Assembly (NCBI RefSeq): GCF_035690525.1
Contig: NZ_DASSKM010000100.1
Location: 1 to 18,114, forward strand
DNA length: 18,114 nt
Source of the DNA: Salinisphaera sp035690525
GTDB taxonomy: Bacteria > Pseudomonadota > Gammaproteobacteria > Nevskiales > Salinisphaeraceae
Direction: 5' to 3'
A program made the translations under genes and the position numbers. A model generated the notes under the pieces. The model saw only the letters and a list, made by a program, of their open reading frames with translations. It had not been told where the DNA came from and did no database searches. How positions within the stretch are numbered: the stretch's first letter is position 1; the number at the start of each line of letters is the position of its first letter. Below, in pieces: positions 6,526 to 14,437 of this stretch.

Positions 6526-7737
6526 ATGACCATATCGATTGCTGTAGCGAAGGAGACGGCGGCGGGCGAAAAGCGCGTCGCGATGGTACCCAAGGTGGCG
6601 GCCAAGCTGACCAAGATGGACGTAACGCTCACCCTCGCCAAGGGCGCGGGTGAAGGCAGCCGCATTCCCGATGCGTCCTATGCCGAGCCGGTGACGCTAT
6701 CCGGGCGCGCCGACGAAATCTATGGCGCCAACGTGGTCCTCGCGGTCAATGCGCCCGAGGTCAAGCAGATCGGCAAGATGAAGAGGGGATCGGTGCTGAT
6801 CAGCTTTGTTCAGGGCCATAACAATCCCGACGTCGTCGATGCTTTGGTCAAGAACGGCGTGACCTGCTTCGCCATGGAACTGATTCCGCGCATCAGCCGG
6901 GCCCAGTCGATGGACGCGCTGTCCTCGCAGGCCAACGCCGCCGGCTACAAGGCCGCGTTGATCGCGGCAAACGCCCTGGAACGTTTTCTGCCGATGCTGA
7001 CCACCGCCGCCGGCACGATCCGGCCGGCCAAGGTGCTGGTGATCGGCGCCGGCGTGGCCGGCCTGCAGGCGATCGCCACCGCCGGACGCCTCGGCGCTAA
7101 GGTCTATGGTTACGACGTGCGCACCGACACCAAGGAACAGGTGGAATCGCTCGGCGCCGAGTTTTTGGTCGCCGAAGGCGTGAAAGCGGAGGCCGAAGGC
7201 GGTTACGCGCGCGAACTGACCGACGACGAGAAAAAGAAACAGCAGCAGATGCTGGCCGACAACATGGCCGAGGCGGACGCGGTGATCACCACCGCCGCCG
7301 TGCCGGGCCGACCGGCGCCCAAGATCGTGTCCAAGGCCATGGTCGAGGGGATGAAGCCAGGCGCGGTGATCATCGACTTGGCCGCGGCCGGCGGCGGCAA
7401 CTGCGAACTGACCCAGCCTGATGAAATCGTCACCCACGGCGCGGTGACCATCCACGGGCCGTCGAACATGCCGTCGCTGTTGGCCGAACACGCCAGCGAG
7501 ATGTATGCGCAGAACCTGTTCAACTTCCTGCAACTCGTTCTCGTAGAGGAAGAAGGTCAGGAAGACGCCAAGCCGGGCGACAAAAAGCACAAGCTCGAAT
7601 TCAACTGGGACGACGAGATTCTCGCCAAGGCGGTGCTGACCCGCGACGGCGAACTGGTCAATGAATCGGTCAAGGTCGCGCTGGGCCGCGACGACGACGC
7701 CGGCAACGACAGGACATCCGCGGAGGAAAGCTCATGA
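6526..7737 (+). CDS. pntAA: NAD(P) transhydrogenase alpha subunit part 1 (PntAA)
   Basis: This soluble NAD(H)-binding domain I of the proton-translocating transhydrogenase uses the proton gradient to drive NADH + NADP+ to NAD+ + NADPH. The 403-residue protein has the N-terminal MTISIAVAKETAAGEKRVAM and the VAMVPK segment. SRAQSMDALSSQANAAGYKAA (from 124) is the alanine dehydrogenase/PNT N-terminal signature, and the Rossmann loop VLVIGAGVAGLQAIATAGRLG (from 170) contains GAGVAG (174-179). TTAAVPGRPAP (255-265) and HGPSNMPSLLAEHASEMYAQN (from 310) close the domain. A poorly conserved tail (about 345-403) leads toward PntAB. The start at the ATG 6526 fits other PntAA proteins; the open frame continues upstream to 6286 but overlaps the previous gene. 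There is no good ribosome binding site at 6526. Its stop overlaps pntAB by 4 bases. Confidence 0.96.
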   Translation: MTISIAVAKETAAGEKRVAMVPKVAAKLTKMDVTLTLAKGAGEGSRIPDASYAEPVTLSGRADEIYGANVVLAVNAPEVKQIGKMKRGSVLISFVQGHNNPDVVDALVKNGVTCFAMELIPRISRAQSMDALSSQANAAGYKAALIAANALERFLPMLTTAAGTIRPAKVLVIGAGVAGLQAIATAGRLGAKVYGYDVRTDTKEQVESLGAEFLVAEGVKAEAEGGYARELTDDEKKKQQQMLADNMAEADAVITTAAVPGRPAPKIVSKAMVEGMKPGAVIIDLAAAGGGNCELTQPDEIVTHGAVTIHGPSNMPSLLAEHASEMYAQNLFNFLQLVLVEEEGQEDAKPGDKKHKLEFNWDDEILAKAVLTRDGELVNESVKVALGRDDDAGNDRTSAEESS

Positions 7738-8018
7738 TTACAGGCTTTGTCGCACTCTATATTTTCATGCTCGCGGCCTTTACCGGCTACGAGATCATCG
7801 GCCGCGTGCCGACCATCCTGCACACGCCGCTGATGTCGGGCTCGAATTTCGTGCACGGCATCGTGCTGGTCGGCGCCATGGTCGCGCTCGGCAACGCCGA
7901 CGGGTTCTGGGAAACCTTGATCGGCTTCCTCGGCGTGGCGCTGGCCGCCGCCAACGTGACCGGCGGTTATGTGGTCACCGAACGCATGCTGGGCATGTTC
8001 AAAACCTCCAAGGATTAA
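7734..8018 (+). CDS. pntAB: NAD(P) transhydrogenase alpha subunit part 2 (PntAB)
   Basis: This 94-residue protein is the first part of the membrane domain II. It has three hydrophobic segments (about 3-20, 39-53 and 60-79). GYEIIGRVPTILHTPLMSGSNFVHGIVLVG (from 18) is the family signature, the usual conserved stretch connecting the first two helices. It helps form the proton channel together with PntB. The ATG (7734-7736) overlaps the pntAA TGA (7735-7737), and a strong ribosome binding site GGAGG lies at 7722-7726. In E. coli these two proteins are fused in one PntA chain. The split form occurs in many proteobacteria. Confidence 0.95.
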   Translation: MITGFVALYIFMLAAFTGYEIIGRVPTILHTPLMSGSNFVHGIVLVGAMVALGNADGFWETLIGFLGVALAAANVTGGYVVTERMLGMFKTSKD

Positions 8019-8068
8019 AACCCGCACGCCAGCGCGTTGTAAGGGGATAACAGCAGGGATTGAAAGCT

Positions 8069-9466
8069 ATGGGCGCTTGGTACTACGTCGTTAATATCAG
8101 CTATTTCTTCGCGGCGGTCGCGTTCATCTACGGGCTGAAGCAGATGAGTTCGCCGCGCACCGCGCAGGCCGGCATCAAGTGGGCCGGCGCGGGCGTGGGC
8201 CTGGCGATCCTGTTCACTTTTGCCCACCCCGCGATCAACGGCCCGTGGTGGAATTATCTGCTGATGATCCTCGCCATCGCGATCGGCGGCACGGCGGCCT
8301 GGATCGTCGGCAAGCGCGTGCAGATGACGGCCATGCCGCAGATGGTGGCGATCTTCAACGGCATGGGCGGCGGCGCGGCGGCGGCCATCGCGCTGGTCGA
8401 ACTCTATTCCCACGAAGCTTTCCTACAGGGCGAAGCGGTGCTGTTCATGGCCGTGCTCGGCGAATTGATCGGCGCGGTCTCGTTTTCCGGCTCGCTGATC
8501 GCCTGGGCCAAGCTCGAGGGCAAGCTCGATAAATCGCTGCGGATCCCCGGCCAGAAGCTGGTCAGCATCGCGCTGATTGTGCTGATTCTGTTGTTCGGCA
8601 TCTGGACGCTGGCTTCAAGCGTCAGCGCGCCGGTGCTGGTCACATTGTTCTTCATCGCGGCCTTCTTGTACGGCCTTGTGCTGACGATTCCGATCGGCGG
8701 CGCCGACATGCCGGTCGTGATTTCCATGTACAACGCCTTCACCGGCTTGGCGGTGGCGTTCGAGGGCTACGCGCTGGGCAACCCGGCCATGATCATCGCC
8801 GGCATGGTGGTCGGCGCCGCCGGTTCGCTTTTGACTTGGTTGATGGCCCAGGCCATGAACCGTTCGCTGGCCAACGTGCTGTTCGCCGGCTTCGGCGTGG
8901 ATGACGGCAGCCAGGCCGAAGGCCCCGAAGGCGAGATGAAATCGGTCGAAGCCTTCGACGCCGCGGCCTCGATGGCCTACGCCGACAGCTTGATCGTGGT
9001 CCCCGGCTACGGCCTGGCGGTGGCCCAGGCCCAGCACAAGCTGTGGGAATTCGTGCAGATGCTGCAAAAAGAGCACGGGGTGGACGTGAAGTTCGCCATC
9101 CACCCGGTGGCCGGCCGCATGCCGGGCCATATGAACGTGCTGCTGGCCGAGGCCGGCGTGCCCTACGACCTGATCTACGATCTGGAAGAAATCAATCCGG
9201 AATTCCCCAACGCCGACGCCGCGCTCGTCATCGGCGCCAACGACGTGGTCAACCCGGCCGCCAAGGACGACGAAAAAAGCCCGATCTACGGCATGCCCAT
9301 TCTCAACGTGGAAGCCGCGCGCGAAGTGTACGTCATCAAGCGTGGCAAGGGCACCGGCTTCTCGGGCGTAACCAACCACCTGTTCTTCGGCGATAACACG
9401 CGCATGGTGTTCGGCGATGCCAAGCAGGTGTGTTCCGATCTCACTGGCGGCTTGAAACAAATCTGA
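8069..9466 (+). CDS. pntB: NAD(P) transhydrogenase beta subunit (PntB)
   Basis: The 465-residue protein (E. coli PntB has 462) contains the rest of membrane domain II, about nine hydrophobic segments up to residue 270, and the soluble NADP(H)-binding domain III (about 290-465). Domain III shows GYGLAVAQAQHKLWEF (313-328), the family's variant Rossmann loop, then FAIHPVAGRMPGHMNVLLAEA and GANDVVNPAAKDD. KRGKGTGFSGVTNHLFF (about 430-446), the NADP loop, follows. The ATG at 8069 is preferred over a TTG at 8060 because a CAGGGA at about 8054-8059 is correctly spaced for the ATG. It is 50 bases downstream of pntAB and the three genes form one operon. After the stop, a GC-rich stretch with five T's could be a weak terminator. 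Confidence 0.96.
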   Translation: MGAWYYVVNISYFFAAVAFIYGLKQMSSPRTAQAGIKWAGAGVGLAILFTFAHPAINGPWWNYLLMILAIAIGGTAAWIVGKRVQMTAMPQMVAIFNGMGGGAAAAIALVELYSHEAFLQGEAVLFMAVLGELIGAVSFSGSLIAWAKLEGKLDKSLRIPGQKLVSIALIVLILLFGIWTLASSVSAPVLVTLFFIAAFLYGLVLTIPIGGADMPVVISMYNAFTGLAVAFEGYALGNPAMIIAGMVVGAAGSLLTWLMAQAMNRSLANVLFAGFGVDDGSQAEGPEGEMKSVEAFDAAASMAYADSLIVVPGYGLAVAQAQHKLWEFVQMLQKEHGVDVKFAIHPVAGRMPGHMNVLLAEAGVPYDLIYDLEEINPEFPNADAALVIGANDVVNPAAKDDEKSPIYGMPILNVEAAREVYVIKRGKGTGFSGVTNHLFFGDNTRMVFGDAKQVCSDLTGGLKQI

Positions 9467-9541
9467 CCGGCGCTGCGGGCGGCTTTTTCCGATCCGGCGG
9501 CATCCTGCATGCGGCCGGCAACGGTCGTATCCTGTTCGGCC

Positions 9542-10147
9542 ATGCACGAACTCGCGCCCCTCGTCATTCGGCTCGAACAGCATCGGCCGCGTCGCAATCC
9601 TCTGCGGCGGCGGCTCAAGCGCGCGGCCGTGGCGGCGCTGCTGCGCGATTCGCGGCAAGGCGCGGAGGTGCTGGTGATCGAACGCGCCCATCGTCCCGGC
9701 GATCCGTGGTCAGGCGATCTTGCGCTGCCGGGCGGGCGTATCGAGGCCGGCGACGACGCCAGTGCATCGCGCGCCGCCTGCCGCGAGACCGGCGAAGAGA
9801 TCGGCATCGCCATCGACCGATCGCTGGGGCTCGGCCGGCTGTCGGATCGGCTCACGCTCGACCACCGGCGCCGACGCCCGATGGTGATCTCGCCGTTCGT
9901 GTATCGTTGGCCGCTCGGGGCGCGCATCACGCCCAACGAGGAAATTGCCGGCTGGCAATGGATTGCGCTGGCGTGGCTCGACGAGCCGGCCAACCGCGGG
10001 CGGCTGACGTGGCGCCTCCAGGGCCTGGCCCAGTGCCTGGCCAAGTCGATGCCCTGCTACGACTGCGGCGATGGGCGCCGGTTGTGGGGCCTCACCTTGT
10101 CGATGCTGGATGAACTGCGTCGTATCGGCAACGGCGCCGGGCGTTAA
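9542..10147 (+). CDS. NUDIX hydrolase (CoA-pyrophosphatase type possible)
   Basis: NUDIX enzymes cleave nucleoside diphosphates linked to another group. The box here is ALPGGRIEAGDDASASRA followed by ACRETGEEIGI (Gly64, Arg81-Glu82, Glu85-Glu86 from this start), close to the usual G-x5-E-x7-REUxEExGU but with Asp in place of the first Glu and two extra residues between. Similar spacing is seen in CoA pyrophosphatase-like (NUDT7/8-type) proteins. The segment RAAVAALLRDS-EVLVIERAHRPGDPWSGDLALPGGR also fits that group. The C-terminus has PNEEIAGWQWIALAWLDEP, as in NUDIX folds. Length is 201 residues. The start is unsure: ATG at 9542 has no clear ribosome binding site, and an ATG at 9509 adds 11 residues. 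The gene follows pntB at 75 bases. Confidence 0.85.
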   Translation: MHELAPLVIRLEQHRPRRNPLRRRLKRAAVAALLRDSRQGAEVLVIERAHRPGDPWSGDLALPGGRIEAGDDASASRAACRETGEEIGIAIDRSLGLGRLSDRLTLDHRRRRPMVISPFVYRWPLGARITPNEEIAGWQWIALAWLDEPANRGRLTWRLQGLAQCLAKSMPCYDCGDGRRLWGLTLSMLDELRRIGNGAGR

Positions 10148-10332
10148 AGGATGCCTTGTATTAACGATAATAGGCTGCCCTTCAACGTCACACCCCCTTG
10201 ACAGTCGTCGATCCCATCGTGAAGCGTCCGAAAGTCTTCCGTACATATCGAGTTGTGCACAAATCCACAGTGTCCACCGGCGCCATTGGCCGGCCGGGCG
10301 GCCGCACCAACTCGCCAAATAAATTAATAAAC

Positions 10333-10360
10333 CTCTGAACAACAAAGGTATTTATATAAT
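10333..10360 (+). promoter_or_regulatory. Candidate priA promoter
   Basis: TATAAT (10355-10360) is a perfect -10 hexamer in the most AT-rich part of the window. The -35 position (10332-10338) has no convincing hexamer, so an activator or extended contacts may be needed. Transcription would start near 10367, giving a leader of about 80 bases containing both DnaA boxes. Confidence 0.35.
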
Positions 10361-10413
10361 CTTTCATAACCGGGCCGGCGTTAGCTCCTTCCTATGAGCG
10401 GATGCTCCCAAAT

Positions 10414-10422
10414 TTATCCACG
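10414..10422 (+). promoter_or_regulatory. DnaA box 1 (TTATCCACG)
   Basis: This nonamer matches eight of nine bases of the TTATCCACA consensus. It is 12 bases, about one helical turn, upstream of the second box in the same orientation, and lies between the candidate priA promoter and the priA start codon. Confidence 0.5.
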
Positions 10423-10425
10423 CAC

Positions 10426-10434
10426 TTATCCACA
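10426..10434 (+). promoter_or_regulatory. DnaA box 2 (TTATCCACA)
   Basis: This is a perfect strict-consensus DnaA box. Its tandem arrangement with box 1, and weaker matches at 10253-10262 and 10261-10269, give a small cluster in one 180-base stretch. DnaA could regulate priA or bind an origin-like element here. Confidence 0.6.
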
Positions 10435-10446
10435 GGCCGTAGACTG

Positions 10447-12642
10447 TTGATCGCACAGGATTACCGAACTATCCGGGTAGCCGTTCCGGTGCCGCTTGAC
10501 GGCACTTTCGACTATCTGATCGAATCCGGTGCCGGGGCAAAACCCGGGGCGCGTGTGCAGGTTCGCTTCGGACGCCGGACGCTGATCGGGGTGGTGGTCG
10601 CGGTCGACGTCGACAGCCCAGTCGCGGCCGCGCGTCTCAAGCCGGTACTGCGCCTGCTCGACGCCACGCCGCTGTTCGACGCGGCGCTGCTCAAGCTGCT
10701 GCGCTGGACCGCGCGTTACTATCATCATCCGCTCGGCGAGGCGCTCGCCACCGCTCTGCCGACCGCCCTGCGCCGCATCCGGGCCACGGCCGAGACCACT
10801 CGCAACCGCGGCTGGCAAGCCTGCGCCGAGCCCGCAATCGACCCCGAGACCGCCCTGGTGCGCGCGCCAAGACAAAAGGAGCTGCTGACGATGCTCCGCG
10901 CGGCCGGAAACGCCGTGGCGCACAGCACTCTGTTGGCGCGCTTTCCAGGCGCCCAGCGCCCGCTCAAGGCGCTGGCCGAACGCGGCCTGATTCAGGCCGT
11001 CGAACTGCCGGGCGGGCTCGAAACGGGCACTGCCGGCACCCCGCCGGAACTGACCGCCGATCAGCACGTCGTGGTCGAGGCATTGCGCGCGGCCGCCGGG
11101 TTCGCGCCCGCCCTGGTCGAGGGCGTGACCGGTTCCGGCAAGACCGAAATCTATTTCCGCCGCATGGCCGATACACTGGCGGCCGGCCGCCAGGTGTTAT
11201 TTCTGGCGCCGGAGATCGGCCTGACCCCGCAGCTCATCGACCGCCTGCGCTCGCGCTTTGCCGCCGCGATCGGTGTACTCCACTCACAGCGTTCCGACGG
11301 CGAACGCGCCGATGTCTGGAAAGCGGCCGCCGCCGGCGCGGCCGATATCGTCATCGGCACGCGCTCGGCCGTGTTCACGCCCATGCCGCGGCTCGGGCTG
11401 ATCATCGTCGACGAGGAGCACGACGGCTCCTACAAGCAAAGCGACGGGCTGCGCTACCACGCCCGCGACGTGGCGCTCAAGCGCGCCCAGGACGCCGCGA
11501 TCCCGATCCTGCTCGGCAGCGCCACCCCGGCGCTGGAGACGCTGCACAACGCCCGCGCGGGACGCTTCGATCACCGCAAGCTGACCCGCCGGGCGACCGG
11601 CGCCGCGCTGCCGGCCATCCGCCTGATCGATATCCGCTCGCGCCCGCTGGACGGCGGCCTGTCGGAGCCGTTGATCGATCGTATCCGGCCGCATCTGGAG
11701 GCCGGCAATCAGGTGATGATCTTCATCAACCGGCGCGGTTTCGCCCCGGCCCTGCTGTGTCACGACTGCGGCTGGAGCGCGCCGTGCCATCGCTGCGACG
11801 CCGCGATGACGGTGCACGGCGCGATGAGCCGGTTGATCTGCCACCACTGCGGCAGCGCGGAAAACGCCCCCAGCGCCTGCCCGTCATGCGGCAGCGAGTC
11901 GCTGGTCGCGCTCGGCGCCGGCACGCAGCGCGTGGCCGGTGCGCTGCGCAGCCATTTTCCCGATGTGCCGGTCGCGCGTTTCGATCGCGACAGCATGGCG
12001 CGCAAGGGGCGGCTCGAAGCCCAGCTCGCCGACGTCGCCAGCGGCGCGACCCAGCTTTTGGTCGGCACCCAGATGCTGGCCAAGGGTCACGATTTCGCGC
12101 GCTTGACCTGCGTGGGCGTGCTCGATGTGGACGGCGGGCTGTTTTCCGCCGATTTCCGCGCCGCCGAGCATATGGCACAGGTCGTCACCCAGGTGGCCGG
12201 GCGCGCCGGGCGCGCCGACCGGCCCGGCGAAGTCTGGCTGCAGACGCGCAACCCCGAGCACCCGATGCTCGCGCGCCTGCTGGACGGCGGTTATCCCGGC
12301 TTTGCCGAAGCCGCGCTGGCCGAGCGCAAAGCCACCGCCCTGCCGCCCTACGGGCATCTCGCCCTGTTGCGCGCCGAGGCCCACGATGCGCGCCATCCGC
12401 ACGATTTTCTGGCCGCGGCGGCCGCGACCATCCCGCCGGCCGGCGAACTGGCCTGCTGGGGCCCGGTTCCGGCGCCCATGGCCCGGCGCGCCGGACGCTA
12501 TCGCGCGCACCTGCTGCTGCACGGCGCCCGCCGCGCGCTACTGCATCCCGTACTCGACCGCTGGCAGTCCGAGCTCGGCGGGCTGCCGGCCGCCCGCCGC
12601 GTACGCTGGTCGATCGATGTGGACCCGCAGGACCTGATCTGA
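10447..12642 (+). CDS. priA: Primosomal protein PriA (replication restart helicase)
   Basis: PriA recognises stalled forks and loads the replisome away from the origin, using 3'-5' helicase activity. Motifs seen are the N-terminal IRVAVPVPLDGTFDYL (8-23, the 3'-DNA binding domain), Walker A GVTGSGKT (226-233), the DEEH box (322-325) and the zinc-binding region with eight Cys (438, 441, 447, 450, 465, 468, 478, 481). LLVGTQMLAKGHDF and QVAGRAGRADRPGEVW in the second RecA-like domain are also present. The TTG at 10447 gives 731 residues (E. coli 732) and places the conserved N-terminus as expected. A longer frame starts at ATG 10402, but its additional 15 residues lie over the DnaA boxes. No clear ribosome binding site precedes the TTG. 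It precedes argS by 107 bases. Confidence 0.95.
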   Translation: MIAQDYRTIRVAVPVPLDGTFDYLIESGAGAKPGARVQVRFGRRTLIGVVVAVDVDSPVAAARLKPVLRLLDATPLFDAALLKLLRWTARYYHHPLGEALATALPTALRRIRATAETTRNRGWQACAEPAIDPETALVRAPRQKELLTMLRAAGNAVAHSTLLARFPGAQRPLKALAERGLIQAVELPGGLETGTAGTPPELTADQHVVVEALRAAAGFAPALVEGVTGSGKTEIYFRRMADTLAAGRQVLFLAPEIGLTPQLIDRLRSRFAAAIGVLHSQRSDGERADVWKAAAAGAADIVIGTRSAVFTPMPRLGLIIVDEEHDGSYKQSDGLRYHARDVALKRAQDAAIPILLGSATPALETLHNARAGRFDHRKLTRRATGAALPAIRLIDIRSRPLDGGLSEPLIDRIRPHLEAGNQVMIFINRRGFAPALLCHDCGWSAPCHRCDAAMTVHGAMSRLICHHCGSAENAPSACPSCGSESLVALGAGTQRVAGALRSHFPDVPVARFDRDSMARKGRLEAQLADVASGATQLLVGTQMLAKGHDFARLTCVGVLDVDGGLFSADFRAAEHMAQVVTQVAGRAGRADRPGEVWLQTRNPEHPMLARLLDGGYPGFAEAALAERKATALPPYGHLALLRAEAHDARHPHDFLAAAAATIPPAGELACWGPVPAPMARRAGRYRAHLLLHGARRALLHPVLDRWQSELGGLPAARRVRWSIDVDPQDLI

Positions 12643-12749
12643 GCCGCGCACGGTCTACATCGCCCACCATTCGATACCGAAACATGGCCCGCGCCACCCA
12701 CCGGCGTTAGACTGCACGGTTTTCCGCCGACCTCCGCGTTGTTCTCGCC

Positions 12750-14417
12750 GTGAAAGCACTAGTTCAAGAGCTGCTCGTCAACGCCGCCGCCCGCGCCTGG
12801 CCCGAGCTCGACATGCCGACCGACCCCCACGTCGAGCGCACCCGCGATGCCGCCCACGGCGATTTCGCCTCCAATCTGGCGATGCAGTTGACCAAGGCCG
12901 CGCGCCGCAACCCGCGCGAGATCGCGCAGGCGATCGTGGACCGGCTCGACGACGACGAACGCATCGCGAAAGTCGAGATCGCCGGGCCGGGGTTCATCAA
13001 CTTTTTCCTCGCGCCCGCCGCCTTTCGCGCCGTCGTCGACGAGGCGATCGCGGCCGGCGAGTCTTATGGCCGCTCGGATGTCGGCCAGGGCCGGAAAGTG
13101 CTCATCGAGTTCGTCTCGGCCAACCCGACCGGGCCGCTGCATGTCGGTCATGGACGCGGTGCGGCGGTGGGCGACTGTCTCGCGCGACTGTACGAGGCCA
13201 CCGGCTGGGACGTGACCCGCGAGTTCTACTACAACGACGCCGGCGTGCAGATCGACAATCTCGCCGTCTCGGTCGCGGCGCGCTGCGCCGGCCTGACCCC
13301 GGACCACGCCGACTGGCCGCAAGCCGGCTATCGCGGCGAATATCTGGCCGACGTGGCCGCGGCCTATCTGGCCGGGGCGAGCGTGGCCGCGGACGACCGC
13401 GAGGTGACCGGGCTGGCCGACCGAAACGACATGAACGCCATTCGCGAATTCGCGGTCGCCTATCTGCGCCGCGAACAGGACCAGGATCTGCGCGCCTTCG
13501 GCGTGGCGTTCGACAACTACGCGCTGGAATCCGCGCTATACGCCGACGGCCGCGTCGAGGAAACGGTCGAAGCACTCGTTGCCGCCGGTCATACCTACGA
13601 GGCCGACGGCGCGCTGTGGTTGAAGACCACCGACTACGGCGACGATAAGGACCGCGTCATGCGCAAGGCCGAGGGCGGGTATACCTACTTCGTGCCGGAT
13701 GTGGCCTACCACCGGGCCAAGTGGGAGCGCGGCTTCACCCACGCCATCAACGAGCAGGGCGCGGACCACCACGGCACCATCGCCCGCGTGCGCGCCGGCC
13801 TAGCCGCACTGGACATCGGTATTCCCGACGGCTGGCCGGCCTATGTCCTGCACCAGATGGTCACCGTCATGCGCGGCGGCGAGGAAGTGAAACTGTCCAA
13901 GCGCGCCGGCTCCTATGTGACCGTGCGCGATCTGATCGACGAGGTCGGCCGCGATGCGACCCGTTATTTCCTGGTCGCGCGCAAATCGGATTCACATCTG
14001 ACCTTCGATATCGATCTGGCGCGCAGCCAGTCCGAGGACAACCCGGTCTATTACATCCAGTACGCCCATGCGCGCATCGCCAGCGTGTTTCGTCAGCTCG
14101 ACGAACAGGGCTTGGCGTATGATCGCGGCGCGGCGGACATGACGCGTCTGGATTCCGAACACGAACAACGCCTGATCACGGCCTTATCGCGCTTTCCGGA
14201 AATCGTGGCCGCCGCGGCGGCCGATTCGGCCGTACAGAGCGTCGCGCACTATTTACGCGATACCGCCGACGCGTTTCACAGTTATTACAACGCCCAAAAA
14301 TTCGTGATCGACGATACCGGGCTGCGCAACGCCCGCCTGACCCTGATCATGGCGACGCGTCAGATGATCGCCAACGGCCTGGCGCTGCTGGGCGTCTCGG
14401 CACCGGAACGGATGTGA
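12750..14417 (+). CDS. argS: Arginyl-tRNA synthetase
   Basis: This class I synthetase charges tRNA-Arg with arginine in the cytoplasm. Length is 555 residues (E. coli 577). The N-terminal Add-1 domain includes RDAAHGDFASNLAM (about 31-44). FVSANPTGPLHVGHGRGAAVGD (from 121) contains the HIGH motif as HVGH (131-134), and EFYYNDAGVQIDNLA (from about 155) is a further family segment. The KMSK motif is KLSK (381-384) within EVKLSKRAGSYVTVRDLIDEVG. The C-terminal DALR domain has NPVYYIQYAHARIASVFRQL and ends QMIANGLALLGVSAPERM. The start is GTG (12750-12752), which gives the usual MKALVQELL beginning. It sits between priA and the SPOR gene, as in several other gammaproteobacteria. Confidence 0.97.
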   Translation: MKALVQELLVNAAARAWPELDMPTDPHVERTRDAAHGDFASNLAMQLTKAARRNPREIAQAIVDRLDDDERIAKVEIAGPGFINFFLAPAAFRAVVDEAIAAGESYGRSDVGQGRKVLIEFVSANPTGPLHVGHGRGAAVGDCLARLYEATGWDVTREFYYNDAGVQIDNLAVSVAARCAGLTPDHADWPQAGYRGEYLADVAAAYLAGASVAADDREVTGLADRNDMNAIREFAVAYLRREQDQDLRAFGVAFDNYALESALYADGRVEETVEALVAAGHTYEADGALWLKTTDYGDDKDRVMRKAEGGYTYFVPDVAYHRAKWERGFTHAINEQGADHHGTIARVRAGLAALDIGIPDGWPAYVLHQMVTVMRGGEEVKLSKRAGSYVTVRDLIDEVGRDATRYFLVARKSDSHLTFDIDLARSQSEDNPVYYIQYAHARIASVFRQLDEQGLAYDRGAADMTRLDSEHEQRLITALSRFPEIVAAAAADSAVQSVAHYLRDTADAFHSYYNAQKFVIDDTGLRNARLTLIMATRQMIANGLALLGVSAPERM

Positions 14418-14437
14418 CCCGACGAGGTTTTTGCTAA

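Larger units (their letters stand above)
10148..10446. other. Intergenic region before priA with AT-rich segment and DnaA boxes
   Basis: About 300 bases contain no gene. From left to right it holds a mildly AT-rich patch (10144-10172), a GTGCAC-centred palindrome TTGTGCACAA (10253-10262) followed at once by AAATCCACA, and a very GC-rich stem region with GGCCGGCC (10288-10295). A strongly AT-rich stretch (about 10315-10370) with a TATAAT and two tandem DnaA boxes (10414-10434) follow. Only two GATC sites are present. An open frame from 10402 to priA runs through the boxes, but the priA alignment suggests they are upstream of the true start. Confidence 0.6.

Noticed and set aside
9467..9488. 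Possible terminator after pntB
   Set aside because: Only a short imperfect GC stem precedes the five T's, too weak to call.
8615..9691. Minus-strand open frame of 358 codons opposite pntB
   Set aside because: Histidine- and glycine-rich antisense shadow of a strongly conserved gene; no start signals.
10148..10446. Full chromosomal origin (oriC)
   Set aside because: Only two good DnaA boxes and two GATC sites are present and the usual neighbours are missing; kept only as a candidate DnaA-binding element.
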